A DNA stretch of 64,000 bases from Hahella sp. HNIBRBA332 (GCF_030719035.1 NZ_CP132203.1:1984001-2048000), one strand, 5' to 3'; counted from the stretch's first letter, positions 34,323 through 43,762 are shown. Notes: generated by a model from the sequence alone, not told the origin. Translations and numbers: made by a program.

Positions 34323-35255
34323 TCAGAGCGCCATGGCTTCCTGCAGACACGCCTCTATCAGCGTCATCAGCCAGCGCAGAGCCGGGTCTTTATCGCGGGT
34401 GGCGCGCCACACCAGATCCACGCTGGTGTCCGCCAACGCCAGTGGCGGCGCCGTGGCGCGAAGTCCCGACGCAGCGCACATGCAACTGGCGACGACGCTG
34501 GGAACGGTGGCCAGAGCGGGAATCCGCTTGAGGATCGGGGGCAGGGTGGAGAAGCGAGGTAGTGCGAACTGCACGGTGCGTCGCAGGCCCATTTCCGCCA
34601 GAGCGACATCCACATTGCTTTCAAACGCGCCTTTGTAAGTCACCATCAGATGCGGATGACTGACATATTGCTCCAGCGTGAGGGGCTCTGTGATGGCGAC
34701 CTGGGCGGGATCGTAAACACTGAGAAAGCCCATGGAGCACAGGCGTTTGCGCAGCATCCAGGCAGGCCCGCCGTCCATGAAGCAGGAAACGCCCAAGTCC
34801 ATGCCATTCTGCTCCAGCATGGCGGGCCCCTGAAAAGGATCGACGGATTTAATGGCGAGTCGGATCGACGGCGCCAGCTGATGCAGCTTGGCGATCAGGC
34901 GGGGCCCCAGCCAGACCTCCACCCAGTCCGACATGCCTACGGTGAAGACGCCTTCGCTGGTGGCGGGATCGAACGTCGACGGCTCGAACAGGGCGGAATG
35001 GATTTTCCCCAACGCCGGCAGCAACTCCGCTTCCAGCTGTAAGGCTTTCACCGTAGGAGACATACCCTGCGCAGTGCGCACCAGGATCGGATCATCGAAC
35101 AGCTCCCGCAACCGAGACAGCGCCCCGCTTACCGCAGGTTGTCCCAGGTGCAGTTTTTCCGCTGCGCGGGTGACGCTGCGCTCGCGCAATAGAACCAGCA
35201 GGGTGACCAGTAAATTAAGGTCGACGCCCCTAAAATCTCTTTCGGTGATATTCAT
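34323..35255 (-). CDS. LysR-family transcriptional regulator
   Basis: 310 aa from the ATG at 35255, a normal LysR length. An in-frame ATG at 35300 gives 325 aa; neither has a good ribosome site. The winged HTH is clear (LNLLVTLLVLLRERSVTRAA, EKLHLGQPAVSGALSRLREL) and a substrate-binding domain follows. It is divergent from the exported MBL-fold gene at 35365, which it probably controls. A 14-bp dyad (ATTATC-GT-GATAAT, 35254-35267) overlaps its start and may be an operator. Confidence 0.9.
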   Translation of the reverse strand: MNITERDFRGVDLNLLVTLLVLLRERSVTRAAEKLHLGQPAVSGALSRLRELFDDPILVRTAQGMSPTVKALQLEAELLPALGKIHSALFEPSTFDPATSEGVFTVGMSDWVEVWLGPRLIAKLHQLAPSIRLAIKSVDPFQGPAMLEQNGMDLGVSCFMDGGPAWMLRKRLCSMGFLSVYDPAQVAITEPLTLEQYVSHPHLMVTYKGAFESNVDVALAEMGLRRTVQFALPRFSTLPPILKRIPALATVPSVVASCMCAASGLRATAPPLALADTSVDLVWRATRDKDPALRWLMTLIEACLQEAMAL

Positions 35256-35267
35256 TATCGTGATAAT
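35254..35267. promoter_or_regulatory. Candidate LysR operator
   Basis: ATTATC-GT-GATAAT is a perfect 6-bp dyad at the start of the regulator, in the 109-bp space facing the divergent MBL-fold gene. It is assigned on position and symmetry only. Confidence 0.35.
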
Positions 35268-35364
35268 CGATTTGAGTGATGGTGGCGGATATTGAATCAT
35301 TGCTCCCGGTCAAAGGCAATGGCGATGACGCTGAGCCGCAGTAAAAATCTTTTAAGGAATTACT

Positions 35365-36414
35365 ATGTCTACCTCTTTTTTTCGCACCGCTTTCCATACT
35401 TCCCATAGCACTCAGAAAACACCCCTGGCGCGTAGTTTGTTTCTGGGCGCAGCGATACTGACCGCCGGAGTATCTATGATGGCGCCATCCGCTTACGCTG
35501 AATCCGCCGCGAACGCAAAATCCACCCACGTCGCTGTAGCGGCGCAAAGCAATCCTGGTTATTACGGCATGAAGCTGGGCGACTTCAAAATTACCGCGGT
35601 TTCCGACGGTTCTGTAATGGTCGACTTCACCAAACTGATGAACAACACCACGCCGGAAGAAGTGACGCGGCTGCTGGCGCGCCATTATCTGGGGCCACAG
35701 GTGGAAACCTCCATTAACACTTTCGTGATCGACACCGGCGACCATGTAGCCATCGTGGACACCGGCGCGGGGGATATCTTCGGCGACAAGGGCGGCCACC
35801 TGCTGGACAACCTGAAAGCGGCGGGATACCAGCCGGAGCAAATTGACGCCGTACTGCTGACCCACATTCACGGCGATCACTCTTCCGGGCTGATACGCAA
35901 TGGCAAGATGGCGTTCCCCAATGCGACGGTCTATGTGGATCAGCATGATGTCGACTTCTGGCTGAATCCGGCCAACAAAACCAAGGTAAATGATACGTTG
36001 AAACGCGGCTTCGACTGGGCGGAACAATCCGTCAGGCCCTATCTGAACGCCAACAAAGTGAAAACCTTCAACAGCGATGGCGAGTTGTTCCCTGGCGTGA
36101 AAACGGTCGCCACTCATGGGCACACGCCAGGGCACACGGTGTACGAAGTGGAAAGCCAGGGACAGCGTATTCGTTTCCTGGGGGATCTGCTGCATATTAG
36201 GGACATCCAGTTCGCCAGACCGGAAATCACTATCGATTTCGACGTCGACTCGCCAGAAGCCGCCCGTCAACGACTCGCCGCCTTCAACGATGCGGTGGAA
36301 GACGGTTATCTGGTGGGCGCCGCGCACATTCCTTTCCCTGGCGTCGGTCATGTGCAACGGGACGGCGGCGCGTTTGAATGGATTCCGGTGAACTATAGCG
36401 CGCAAGTGAAGTAA
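35365..36414 (+). CDS. Exported metallo-beta-lactamase-fold hydrolase
   Basis: 349 aa. AAGGA precedes the ATG. A signal peptide spans residues 1-48 (SLFLGAAILTAGVSMMAPSAYA). The MBL fold has the metal motif THIHGDHSSGL, the second-site His in ATHGHTPGHTVYEV, Asp in FLGDLLHI and the final His in AAHIPFPGVGH. This set is typical of periplasmic lactonase-like or alkylsulfatase-like members. The substrate is unknown. It is regulated by the divergent LysR gene, by position. A hairpin follows. Confidence 0.9.
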   Translation: MSTSFFRTAFHTSHSTQKTPLARSLFLGAAILTAGVSMMAPSAYAESAANAKSTHVAVAAQSNPGYYGMKLGDFKITAVSDGSVMVDFTKLMNNTTPEEVTRLLARHYLGPQVETSINTFVIDTGDHVAIVDTGAGDIFGDKGGHLLDNLKAAGYQPEQIDAVLLTHIHGDHSSGLIRNGKMAFPNATVYVDQHDVDFWLNPANKTKVNDTLKRGFDWAEQSVRPYLNANKVKTFNSDGELFPGVKTVATHGHTPGHTVYEVESQGQRIRFLGDLLHIRDIQFARPEITIDFDVDSPEAARQRLAAFNDAVEDGYLVGAAHIPFPGVGHVQRDGGAFEWIPVNYSAQVK

Positions 36415-36435
36415 CGCCCGTCTTTGTCTGATAGC

Positions 36436-36463
36436 AACAGGGTCTGAGTGTTTCAGGCCCTGT
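36436..36463. repeat. Hairpin after the MBL gene (shares arms with 44874)
   Basis: ACAGGGTCTGA and TCAGGCCCTGT pair with one G-T around a short loop. The arms nearly match those of the hairpin at 44874-44902, suggesting a dispersed palindrome or a common terminator-like form. The rest of 36415-36683 holds nothing else I can name. Confidence 0.45.
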
Positions 36464-36683
36464 CTTGCGCGCACTGTTTCCCGGTATGAGGGAATCACCC
36501 CTCACAGAACGACTTCTTCATCTATACTCAAACTAACGCCTTTTCTGGGCGCTGGTTGTATTGACGGCTGTAGGCGATGGACGCGAAGGGAATTTCAGCA
36601 GCCGATGCGGGATGAACCTTCGCCGATACGGAAGGCGGCTTCTGAGAACATGTCATGGCAGGGTCAGCTTGAAGGAGGTGCGC

Positions 36684-38225
36684 ATGTTCATTTCCAAAGA
36701 TCACATCATTCACTTGGCGGACGGGCGATTACAGCCCGCATCCTCTACCTCTGCGGCGGACGTGCGCCATATTGTGCGTCAGGCGCTGCAAAAGAACCCA
36801 CCGGCGGGAATCGTCATTCACTTCCACGGTGGACTGGTCAGCGAAAGCAGCGCCCGGGAAACAGCCGAGCAGCGACTGTATCCCTTGTATGCCGATAAAG
36901 CCGGCGCTTATCCCATATTCTTTGTGTGGGAGTCCGGCTTTTTCGAGGCCCCCATGAATAACCTGAGGGAAATCGCCAACGAAAAAATCTTCAGGGAATT
37001 CGTGAAAAAAGCCTCCGAATGGGTGCTGAAAAAGCTTCCCGCAGGCGCCGGTATAAAAGGCGCGGGGGGAGTGGGGGTTAATGAAATCAAGTTGCGGCAG
37101 GAGTTCGACGACTGGTTCGCCGGGCGCAGAGATGCGCCCCCTGAGGCGCTGCATAAGTCCGCTCATCTGTCCAACGCCGTGATCGCCGCCAATACCCGCA
37201 GCGCTGCGCTGGATGTGGATGAACTGCTCGTTGATATTACCGATAGCATAGAGGGAGATCCGAATTTTCAGGAGGCGGTGACGGAAGTCTATAACGGCCT
37301 TCACCCGCGCAATGGGCTGCAATCGGCCTCCAAATCAGAAGGCGCAAGGGTTGCCTCCAATTCGCAGATCAGCAAGGAAGCGGCGGATCGGCTGTTCGAG
37401 CCTCAGCCTGCTGAAACCACCAAAGGGTTCGGCGCGATCGCCTGGGTGAAAGTCGCCAAAGTGGTCGCCGCCATTGTGGTGCGCGTTATTCGGCGTTTTC
37501 GCGCCGGGCGGGCGCACGGCGCATACGTCACCTTGGTGGAGGAGGCGTTGCGTGAACTGTATATCGACAAAATCGGGCGCTCGCTATGGTGGGACAGAAT
37601 GAAGAAGGACACCGCCGACGCCTTTACTGAAGGGAATGAATTTGGCGGCCATGTTTTCCTGTCAGCGCTGAAGGAGGAACTGGAAGGCGTGCAGACGCCG
37701 CCCAGAATCACTCTGGTGGGGCACAGCACCGGCGCGATCTATATCTGTCATCTGCTGAGAAGCGCCGCCCGCCTGCTGCCCAATCAGCAGTTTGACGTCC
37801 TGTTCGAAGCGCCGGCCGCCACCCATGCGCTGATGGCCGCCACGGTCGCTGAGCTCGGCGGCAGGATCAGTCACTTCCGCCAGTTCGCCATGTCTGATGA
37901 GCGTGAGGCGGGAGATATTCTGGTTCCCATTCTGTATCGCAGCTCGTTGCTGTATTTCGTCTCAGGCATGCTGGAGAACGAACCGGACGAGCCCCTGGTC
38001 GGCATGCAGCGCTATCTGAGTGAGAGCGACGTCTACAACGCCGACGCTTTCCCCAATATCCAGGCCTGTCGCGAGTTTTACGGCAAATATCCCAACAGCC
38101 TGGTGTGGTCGCCCAGCGCCGCCGGGGATGGCCGCAATAGCGACGGTCGTAAACATGGGGACTTCGATGACGCCGACGATAGCACCATGGCGAGTGTGGC
38201 GTACATCCTTCAACATGGGTATTAA
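36684..38225 (+). CDS. Alpha/beta-hydrolase-fold protein in caspase operon
   Basis: 513 aa from the ATG at 36684, which has a strong AAGGAGGTG; the longer frame from 36561 has no site. GIVIHFHGGLVSE near residue 38 looks like an oxyanion-hole strand, and the nucleophile elbow GHSTGAIYICHLL lies near residue 345, both typical of lipase or esterase folds. A hydrophobic, basic segment (VVAAIVVRVIRRFRAG) lies mid-protein and might touch membrane. It is first of three genes, 5 bp before a caspase-fold peptidase. A lipase or protease effector under caspase control is possible (inference). Confidence 0.83.
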   Translation: MFISKDHIIHLADGRLQPASSTSAADVRHIVRQALQKNPPAGIVIHFHGGLVSESSARETAEQRLYPLYADKAGAYPIFFVWESGFFEAPMNNLREIANEKIFREFVKKASEWVLKKLPAGAGIKGAGGVGVNEIKLRQEFDDWFAGRRDAPPEALHKSAHLSNAVIAANTRSAALDVDELLVDITDSIEGDPNFQEAVTEVYNGLHPRNGLQSASKSEGARVASNSQISKEAADRLFEPQPAETTKGFGAIAWVKVAKVVAAIVVRVIRRFRAGRAHGAYVTLVEEALRELYIDKIGRSLWWDRMKKDTADAFTEGNEFGGHVFLSALKEELEGVQTPPRITLVGHSTGAIYICHLLRSAARLLPNQQFDVLFEAPAATHALMAATVAELGGRISHFRQFAMSDEREAGDILVPILYRSSLLYFVSGMLENEPDEPLVGMQRYLSESDVYNADAFPNIQACREFYGKYPNSLVWSPSAAGDGRNSDGRKHGDFDDADDSTMASVAYILQHGY

Positions 38226-38230
38226 GCGTC

Positions 38231-39358
38231 ATGGCCAGCAATGACTACGCTATTCTGGTGGGCATCAGCCGATACGCGGACCCTGACCGCCTGCCTGACC
38301 TGCAGGGCCCGGTTCGTGACGTTGAACTGATGCGTAGCTGGCTGACGTCGCCTTCCGGCGGCGATGTGCCAGCGACTCAGGTCATAGAAATCGTATCCGA
38401 TGAAACCGGCATGACGCTGGCTGATCTGACAACGAGGAATGAGGGTGACGATAGCGCCATGCCGCCCCTGTTCCAGGATTTTTTCAAGAAGTTCCTCAAA
38501 CTGGTCAGCAAGCCGGATCGCAGCGGCTATGTGTATCGCGACAGCCGGCTTTATCTGTATTTCTCCGGGCACGGATTTTGTGAGAAATACCGCCGCGAAG
38601 CCCACGCTGCGTTATTCGTAGGCAATAGCAGTCCGATAGAAAGCTGGAATATTTACGGCACCTATTTTGCGCAATGGACCAAGGATCAGGGGCTGTTTTC
38701 TGAAATTGTGCTCATCATGGACTGCTGCCGTGACGCCAAGTTGACGCAACGTCCTATGCCGCCCCCCCTGCCGCAACCCACCAATATTGGCGCCAGCGTC
38801 GCGCCAAGGCTGTTTGAACTGTACGGGGCTCCGCGAGGAGGCAAGGCCCAGGAGCGGGCCATCGCCGCCCGCAATGGCGAAGTGCACGGACTGCTGACTC
38901 ACGCCTTTCTGGATGCGTTGGAGCATGCGGAGTGGGGAAAAACAGAGGTGCCTTCCCAGGCGGTGAAGAATTATCTGGAAAGTCAGTGGCGCATACTTTG
39001 CGAAGGGAGTCCGGCGGACCCGCCGGAGGTGGTGATTCCGTCCAATGGCGAAATCTACTTTCAGCGTAAGGCCGGTAAATTGAAGTCGCAACGCTTCAAG
39101 GTAAAGAACTGGACTCAAGGAGAGAGAGTCAGAATCGTTAACGGCCAGTTTGAAGTGATTGCCGAACTTACTCTGATGGGAGATCAGGTAAAAGTTAAGC
39201 GAGAGGCGCAGTCAGGAGGCGACGACAGCGAGGAATTAGTCATTCCTGTCGTCGATGGCGAGTTTGAGCTGCCGCTGCCGGTTTCTTTGTTGATGGCGAC
39301 CGGCGGGGCGGGGATTCAACAGAAATTTGAAACCGGAGGTGACGATGTCGAACTCTAA
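38231..39358 (+). CDS. Caspase-fold (peptidase C14) protein
   Basis: 375 aa. The p20-like domain is clear: DYAILVGISRYADPDRLPDL, LMRSWL, the catalytic His in YLYFSGHGFCEK near residue 115, and the catalytic Cys in VLIMDCCRDAKL near 163. Both active residues are kept. After about residue 285 comes a separate beta-rich domain ending in a Gly/Asp-rich tail. The 3' end overlaps the start of the third gene by 14 bp, so the two are translationally coupled. Prokaryotic caspase-fold proteins in such operons often serve in cell death or conflict systems (known for several). The target here is unknown. Confidence 0.9.
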   Translation: MASNDYAILVGISRYADPDRLPDLQGPVRDVELMRSWLTSPSGGDVPATQVIEIVSDETGMTLADLTTRNEGDDSAMPPLFQDFFKKFLKLVSKPDRSGYVYRDSRLYLYFSGHGFCEKYRREAHAALFVGNSSPIESWNIYGTYFAQWTKDQGLFSEIVLIMDCCRDAKLTQRPMPPPLPQPTNIGASVAPRLFELYGAPRGGKAQERAIAARNGEVHGLLTHAFLDALEHAEWGKTEVPSQAVKNYLESQWRILCEGSPADPPEVVIPSNGEIYFQRKAGKLKSQRFKVKNWTQGERVRIVNGQFEVIAELTLMGDQVKVKREAQSGGDDSEELVIPVVDGEFELPLPVSLLMATGGAGIQQKFETGGDDVEL

Positions 39359-40985
39359 AGCATCCGTTACCGTCAATATCGCCGACCGCCAGGGCGAGAT
39401 CGAAGTGGTGAACAGCGCGTTTCAGGTGGTCGCCAACGGGTTTGGCGCATTGACAGTGGACCTGGCGCCGGGACTGTACAAGGCGCGCGCGCAGGCTGGC
39501 GGAGGACGCACGGAATCGCTGTTCCTGGTAGAGCCGGAGGCGGAGACGCTGACCGTGCCTCTGGACACCATCGACTTCGCCAACCCCGCGCCGGTGCAGG
39601 AGGGCGAAGATTGGATCAAGCGTCAACAGTTGGCGCTGTTTGATCTGGTTGAGAGTGAACCGGAGGAAGTAGGACTGGGGTGGGACGGCGGGCTATTGCT
39701 GAGCCTGCGTCAGGACGCGATTCACGATGGCGACGAAGGGCGGAGTGCGGACCGTTTGCGCGCCGCCATGGATCGACTGCAGCTACGGGACGCCATGGGC
39801 AATCAGCTCGCTGACTTTCGCCGCAAAGAAATCTATCTGCCGGAACTGGGACTGACCGCCGTTAACCTGAAGCTGAAAGCCGGCTACTACCTGCTGGGCT
39901 ATCAGGATGAGAAAGACGAGACGGTTTTGACTCCTTTTTATGTTGTAACGGGCTGGCGCAGTCAGGCCTATTTTCACCTTCCTGACCAGGGCGCTTTTGG
40001 CTATCAGGACTTCAGCGAACGGGCCATGTTGATGACGCCTTCGGGAATGGGCTTGCCTCATTACGAGCTGCGACGGTATTTAAGGCTCACTGAGATTGCG
40101 CGCTATGCATTGCTGCAGGGACGGCAGGCCATCACCCGGGAGGAAATGAATGCGCTGTTGCAGGACAAGTTCTTTAATCCGCTCTTTGGTCTGTTCGCCG
40201 CCCACTTGTTGCTTTTGAGCCCGAGTCCCAATCAGGACTTGCTGGAGACGGTGATACACAACACCGCCGGGATGATTGGCGTTGATAATCCGGACATTCA
40301 GGCGTTGAGGCTGACACTGGCTGCGCTCAAAGGGGAATCGCCATCCGCTTCACTGCAAGGAGTGAGCTTTCCGCCTATGCTCAGCGCCAGCTGGAGAGCG
40401 TTGCTGGATTGCCCTGCCATGCTGGCCGGTAATCCCGTTCTGCGTGAAGTGGCGGCCAGACAGGTCGCCCAGGGCCCTTGGCTGGCCTGGAAGCTGGAAG
40501 AGGACGTTGGCGGCCGTATTGTGACGCGCCCTGGTGGCTCTGTGCTGTCGCCACGAATATTAGAGCTGACCTTAAATATATCTTCTAATGCATTGGAAAA
40601 ATTGAATATTTTTACTAAAAGTTATAATTCTTCCACTCTGACCCACTCGTCCTGGGAGCCGCCAGAGACGACTCCAGCGTCAGAGGAAGACGCGTTGCAA
40701 GCCATCAAGGACCTCGCCTGCAATACCCCCTGGACCGAGATTATTCGGGAACACAAGAGAGCGATTCGCGAAGGGCGAGGAGGGCTCCATCTGACCAGTC
40801 TGCAAATCTCACTGCTGCCTATGTTGCAACTGATCAAGGAGCAGCTGGAAGAAGGGGACGACTTCACGTTGGAGGAATTCAGGCTAATGATGTCGGGGCT
40901 GCATGCGCCGCTTATTATCGCGGCGGAGGCGTTGCAGGATTTGACCAAAAAACTGGCGACGACCACTGCGCCGTCCGGCGGCTAG
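39345..40985 (+). CDS. Unknown third protein of the caspase operon
   Basis: 546 aa from the ATG at 39345 with GGAGG upstream, overlapping the caspase gene by 14 bp. I do not recognise the family. The first 75 residues look like a small beta-sandwich (SVTVNIADRQGEIEVVN through APGLYKARAQAGG). A second beta-rich domain runs to about 220, and a helical C-terminal region of about 300 residues follows (LRLTEIARYALLQGRQAITR, LLETVIHNTAGMIG). The beta domain recalls the C-terminal domain of the caspase, so the two may interact. It has no signal peptide or clear TM. It could be a sensor, adaptor or substrate of the caspase (inference). Confidence 0.78.
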   Translation: MSNSKASVTVNIADRQGEIEVVNSAFQVVANGFGALTVDLAPGLYKARAQAGGGRTESLFLVEPEAETLTVPLDTIDFANPAPVQEGEDWIKRQQLALFDLVESEPEEVGLGWDGGLLLSLRQDAIHDGDEGRSADRLRAAMDRLQLRDAMGNQLADFRRKEIYLPELGLTAVNLKLKAGYYLLGYQDEKDETVLTPFYVVTGWRSQAYFHLPDQGAFGYQDFSERAMLMTPSGMGLPHYELRRYLRLTEIARYALLQGRQAITREEMNALLQDKFFNPLFGLFAAHLLLLSPSPNQDLLETVIHNTAGMIGVDNPDIQALRLTLAALKGESPSASLQGVSFPPMLSASWRALLDCPAMLAGNPVLREVAARQVAQGPWLAWKLEEDVGGRIVTRPGGSVLSPRILELTLNISSNALEKLNIFTKSYNSSTLTHSSWEPPETTPASEEDALQAIKDLACNTPWTEIIREHKRAIREGRGGLHLTSLQISLLPMLQLIKEQLEEGDDFTLEEFRLMMSGLHAPLIIAAEALQDLTKKLATTTAPSGG

Positions 40986-41013
40986 TTTTAAAAAGAAAGC
41001 TATCTACGGCTTG

Positions 41014-41036
41014 AAAAAAGGGGGCGGGAAGCCCCC
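41014..41036 (-). terminator. Rho-independent terminator of the small periplasmic gene
   Basis: On the minus strand, GGGGGC-TTCCC-GCCCCC is followed by six T. It lies 77 bp beyond the stop at 41113 and also meets the caspase operon from the other side. Confidence 0.85.
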
Positions 41037-41112
41037 GACTGAGTGGACATCTCAGGTGGAACCGTTGTGTGATGTCTAATCGCTCTTGATGCTAAGGATG
41101 TTAAAAAGAGTA

Positions 41113-41343
41113 TTAAGACTGCGTGTCTTGGCTGGGGGCGTCGTCAAATAACCAGCGCTTGTGCTGCACCGCCGTGTGGCCCATTTGGCTGGCGGTGGAG
41201 TAGCCTGATTTGGCGGCGGCTTGCTCTTTCTGCTCTGCTTTCTTTTCCCACAGGTAACCGCCGCCTTCATTCTCGGCTGCATTCGCAGTCAGGGTGAAGC
41301 TGGACGCCATCAGGGTCGCTAAAATCATTGCTTTGGCTTTCAT
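41113..41343 (-). CDS. Small periplasmic protein divergent from the two-component system
   Basis: 76 aa from the ATG at 41343, with GGAG ten bases upstream. Signal peptide MILATLMASSFTLTANA, then about 50 mature residues that are Lys/Gln/Ser-rich with two His (MGHTAVQHKRW) and no Cys. The family is unknown. It is divergent from a heavy-metal-type regulator pair, so it may be a stress-induced periplasmic protein under that system (inference from position). Confidence 0.75.
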   Translation of the reverse strand: MKAKAMILATLMASSFTLTANAAENEGGGYLWEKKAEQKEQAAAKSGYSTASQMGHTAVQHKRWLFDDAPSQDTQS

Positions 41344-41682
41344 CGTTTCAATTCTCCAGTTACAGGGTGTGTATTTCGTTAAACCTTTACGGACAGTATT
41401 TTTCGCTACGGGCTTGGCCCGGCTTAATCCGAATCCTTTTGGTTTCCGCTGCCAGCAACTCCCTCGCAACAGGCCGGCTGCGCCGGTAATTCGAAAAGGA
41501 TGGCGACACTATGTCGCGTCGGCGCTGACGGAGGCATGACGCATGGGTTACAGGGTCGTAATGCGGCCGTCATCTTTACGCACGGCGCCACGGGTTATCT
41601 TTGCGCCGCCGCGCCCGCACGCGCGGCTTGATTCCTCTCACATGTCCCTATGCGACAACCCTATGCAGCCCGGAGGCGCAAC
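41344..41682. promoter_or_regulatory. Divergent regulatory region with paired GTTACAGGGT boxes
   Basis: 339 bp between the small periplasmic gene and the response regulator gene. The 10-mer GTTACAGGGT occurs twice in direct orientation, at 41359-41368 and 41547-41556. The second is followed by CGTAA, giving TTAC-N6-GTAA. These are candidate regulator boxes. Otherwise I see only GC-rich sequence. Confidence 0.35.
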
Positions 41683-42369
41683 ATGAAACTGCTGGTCGTG
41701 GAAGACGAAGCGAAAACCAGGGAATACCTGCGGAAAGGCCTGACGGAAGCGGGCTTTGTCGTCGATACCGCCGCCAATGGCCTGGATGGCCGGCATTTGG
41801 CCATGACTGAACAGTTTGATTTGATCGTGATGGATATCATGTTGCCGGATCTGGATGGCTGGCGTCTGCTCGCCTCCTTGCGGGAAGGGGGCAACGCCAC
41901 CCCGGTGCTGTTTCTGACCGCCCGCGACAGCGTGTCGGACCGGGTGCAGGGACTTGAATCCGGCGCCGATGATTATCTGGTGAAGCCGTTCGCCTTCTCT
42001 GAACTGCTTGCGCGCGTGCGCAATATTCTGCGGCGAGGGCTCGCGCCTTTAAGCGGCAATCAACTGAGCGTGGGCGATCTGACCTTGGATATTTCCCGCC
42101 GCAGCGCCCGTCGCGGGGATGCGGATATTCAGCTGACCACGAAAGAATTCACCTTGCTGGAGCTGTTCGTGCGGCGTCAGGGGGAAGTGCTGCCACGTTC
42201 ACTGATCGCCTCTCAGGTGTGGGATATGAATTTCGACAGCGACACCAATGTCATTGACGTGGCGGTGCGGCGCCTGCGTATGAAAGTGGACGACGGCCAT
42301 GAAATTAAATTGATCCAGACCGTGCGGGGCATGGGCTATCGGCTGGATGTGCGCAATGAGCTCCACTAA
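41683..42369 (+). CDS. OmpR-family response regulator, heavy-metal (CusR/CopR) type
   Basis: 228 aa from the ATG at 41683 with GGAGG upstream. The receiver has LLVVEDEAKTREYL, the Asp in VMDIMLPDLDG, FLTARDSVSDRVQGLESGAD and the KPFAF lysine. A winged-helix DNA-binding domain follows (LTTKEFTLLELFVRRQGEVL, NVIDVAVRRLRMKVDDG). The phrasing matches regulators of copper, silver or cobalt-zinc-cadmium efflux. No efflux genes are visible in this window. It overlaps the kinase gene by 23 bp. Confidence 0.92.
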   Translation: MKLLVVEDEAKTREYLRKGLTEAGFVVDTAANGLDGRHLAMTEQFDLIVMDIMLPDLDGWRLLASLREGGNATPVLFLTARDSVSDRVQGLESGADDYLVKPFAFSELLARVRNILRRGLAPLSGNQLSVGDLTLDISRRSARRGDADIQLTTKEFTLLELFVRRQGEVLPRSLIASQVWDMNFDSDTNVIDVAVRRLRMKVDDGHEIKLIQTVRGMGYRLDVRNELH

Positions 42370-43762
42370 ACGGCCATTGCCTCTCGCGGTGCGCATCACT
42401 GCGCTGGTGGGGATAGCCATCCTGGCGGTGTTTCTGGTGTTCGGTTGGCTGATCGAACGCACCATCGACCAGCATTTCATGGAGCAGGACAGCGCCGTGC
42501 TGAAGGAAGCGGCGGCCGTGGTGGAGGATATCCTGTTTCAGCATTGGCCCGCCGAAGATATCGACATGTTGCAGCGCAAGCTGGATCGCGCCCTGCCTGA
42601 CCGTCTTGGCGTAATCTGCAAACTCAGCAAGTCCTCCAGTGAAGTTTTATACGCGTCCCCTGAATTTCGGGGCAGAGGGTCGCCGGGGGATCTGGAAGTG
42701 TTCACGGTGATTACTGCGGACAACTTGCGCATGTGGCGGGACGGGCAGAATCTGTACCGTGGCGTCCGCTTGAAGTTGAGCGCGCCGGAAGCCGCGCCGT
42801 CCTCTTACTATCTGGTGACGTTGGCGCTTGAAATCAGCGCTCACCGGAAATTCATGAAAAGCTATCGCCATACCTTATGGGCGTCCACTTTATTGGCGGC
42901 GCTGGTGGGAATATGTGGCGTGTGGGTGGGGGTAGGCAGGGGGCTGGCGCCGCTGCGGCGAGTCAGCAACCGTATTCGCGGGGTCTCCTCGGACCGGCTG
43001 CACGTCCGATTGGAACTGGATGCCGCGCCGATCGAACTGGTGGAACTGGCCGCCTCTTTCAATGACATGATGCAACGCGTGGAAACGTCCTATCAGCGCC
43101 TGTCCAATTTCGCGGCGGATATCGCTCATGAATTGCGCACCCCCGTCACCAACCTGATGACGCAAACTCAGGTGGCTCTGAGCAAAGGGCGGGGCGTGGA
43201 GGAATATCGTGAGGTGCTTTATTCCGGTCTGGAGGAGTTCGAGCGCATCTCCAAAATGATCGACGACATGCTGTTGCTGGCGCGCACGGAGAGCGGTTTA
43301 GGTCGTTTGTCGCCGGAAAAAGTAAGCCTACGCCAGGAAGTGCAGGACCTGTTTGACTACTTCGAAGCCTGGGCGGAAGCCCAGGGCGTATCGCTGACTC
43401 TCAAGGGACGTTGCCGCAAAGTGCGGGGAGACCGCATGATGCTGCGTCGCGCCGTCAGCAATCTGCTATCCAACGCCATCCGCCACACTCCCGAAGGCGG
43501 GACCGTGTCCGTATCCCTGTGCGACACTCCCGGCTTCGCCGTGGTCAGCGTCGCCAACCCCGGCCCCGGCATACCGCCGGAACACTTGTCCCGTGTGTTC
43601 GACCGCTTCTACCGCGTCGACGACTCCCGCTGCCGCACCGACGAAGGCGCCGGTCTGGGACTGGCCATCGTCAAATCCATCGTAGAAGCCCACGGCGGCT
43701 GCATCGCCGCCAACTCAGAACAAAACCACACGCAATTTGTGATGAAAATGCCGGGTAAGTAG
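42347..43762 (+). CDS. Sensor histidine kinase, heavy-metal (CusS/CopS) type
   Basis: 471 aa from the ATG at 42347; the ATG at 42356 is an equal alternative. TM1 at about 18-36, a periplasmic domain of about 130 residues, TM2 near 172-195, HAMP, HisKA (AADIAHELRTPVTNLM), then HATPase with NLLSNAIRHTPEGG, PGPGIPPEHLSRVFDRFYRV and GAGLGLAIVKSIVEAHGG. The class fits the CusS/CopS metal sensors. It pairs with the overlapping regulator. The last 60 bp or so recur at 46828-46890 beyond the effector cassette. Confidence 0.92.
   Translation: MCAMSSTKRPLPLAVRITALVGIAILAVFLVFGWLIERTIDQHFMEQDSAVLKEAAAVVEDILFQHWPAEDIDMLQRKLDRALPDRLGVICKLSKSSSEVLYASPEFRGRGSPGDLEVFTVITADNLRMWRDGQNLYRGVRLKLSAPEAAPSSYYLVTLALEISAHRKFMKSYRHTLWASTLLAALVGICGVWVGVGRGLAPLRRVSNRIRGVSSDRLHVRLELDAAPIELVELAASFNDMMQRVETSYQRLSNFAADIAHELRTPVTNLMTQTQVALSKGRGVEEYREVLYSGLEEFERISKMIDDMLLLARTESGLGRLSPEKVSLRQEVQDLFDYFEAWAEAQGVSLTLKGRCRKVRGDRMMLRRAVSNLLSNAIRHTPEGGTVSVSLCDTPGFAVVSVANPGPGIPPEHLSRVFDRFYRVDDSRCRTDEGAGLGLAIVKSIVEAHGGCIAANSEQNHTQFVMKMPGK

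Noticed and set aside
35230..36498. Minus-strand open frame of 422 codons opposite the MBL-fold gene
   Set aside because: It is antisense to a clear exported metallohydrolase and shows the His/Arg/Val-rich make-up of a shadow frame. It has no family motif.
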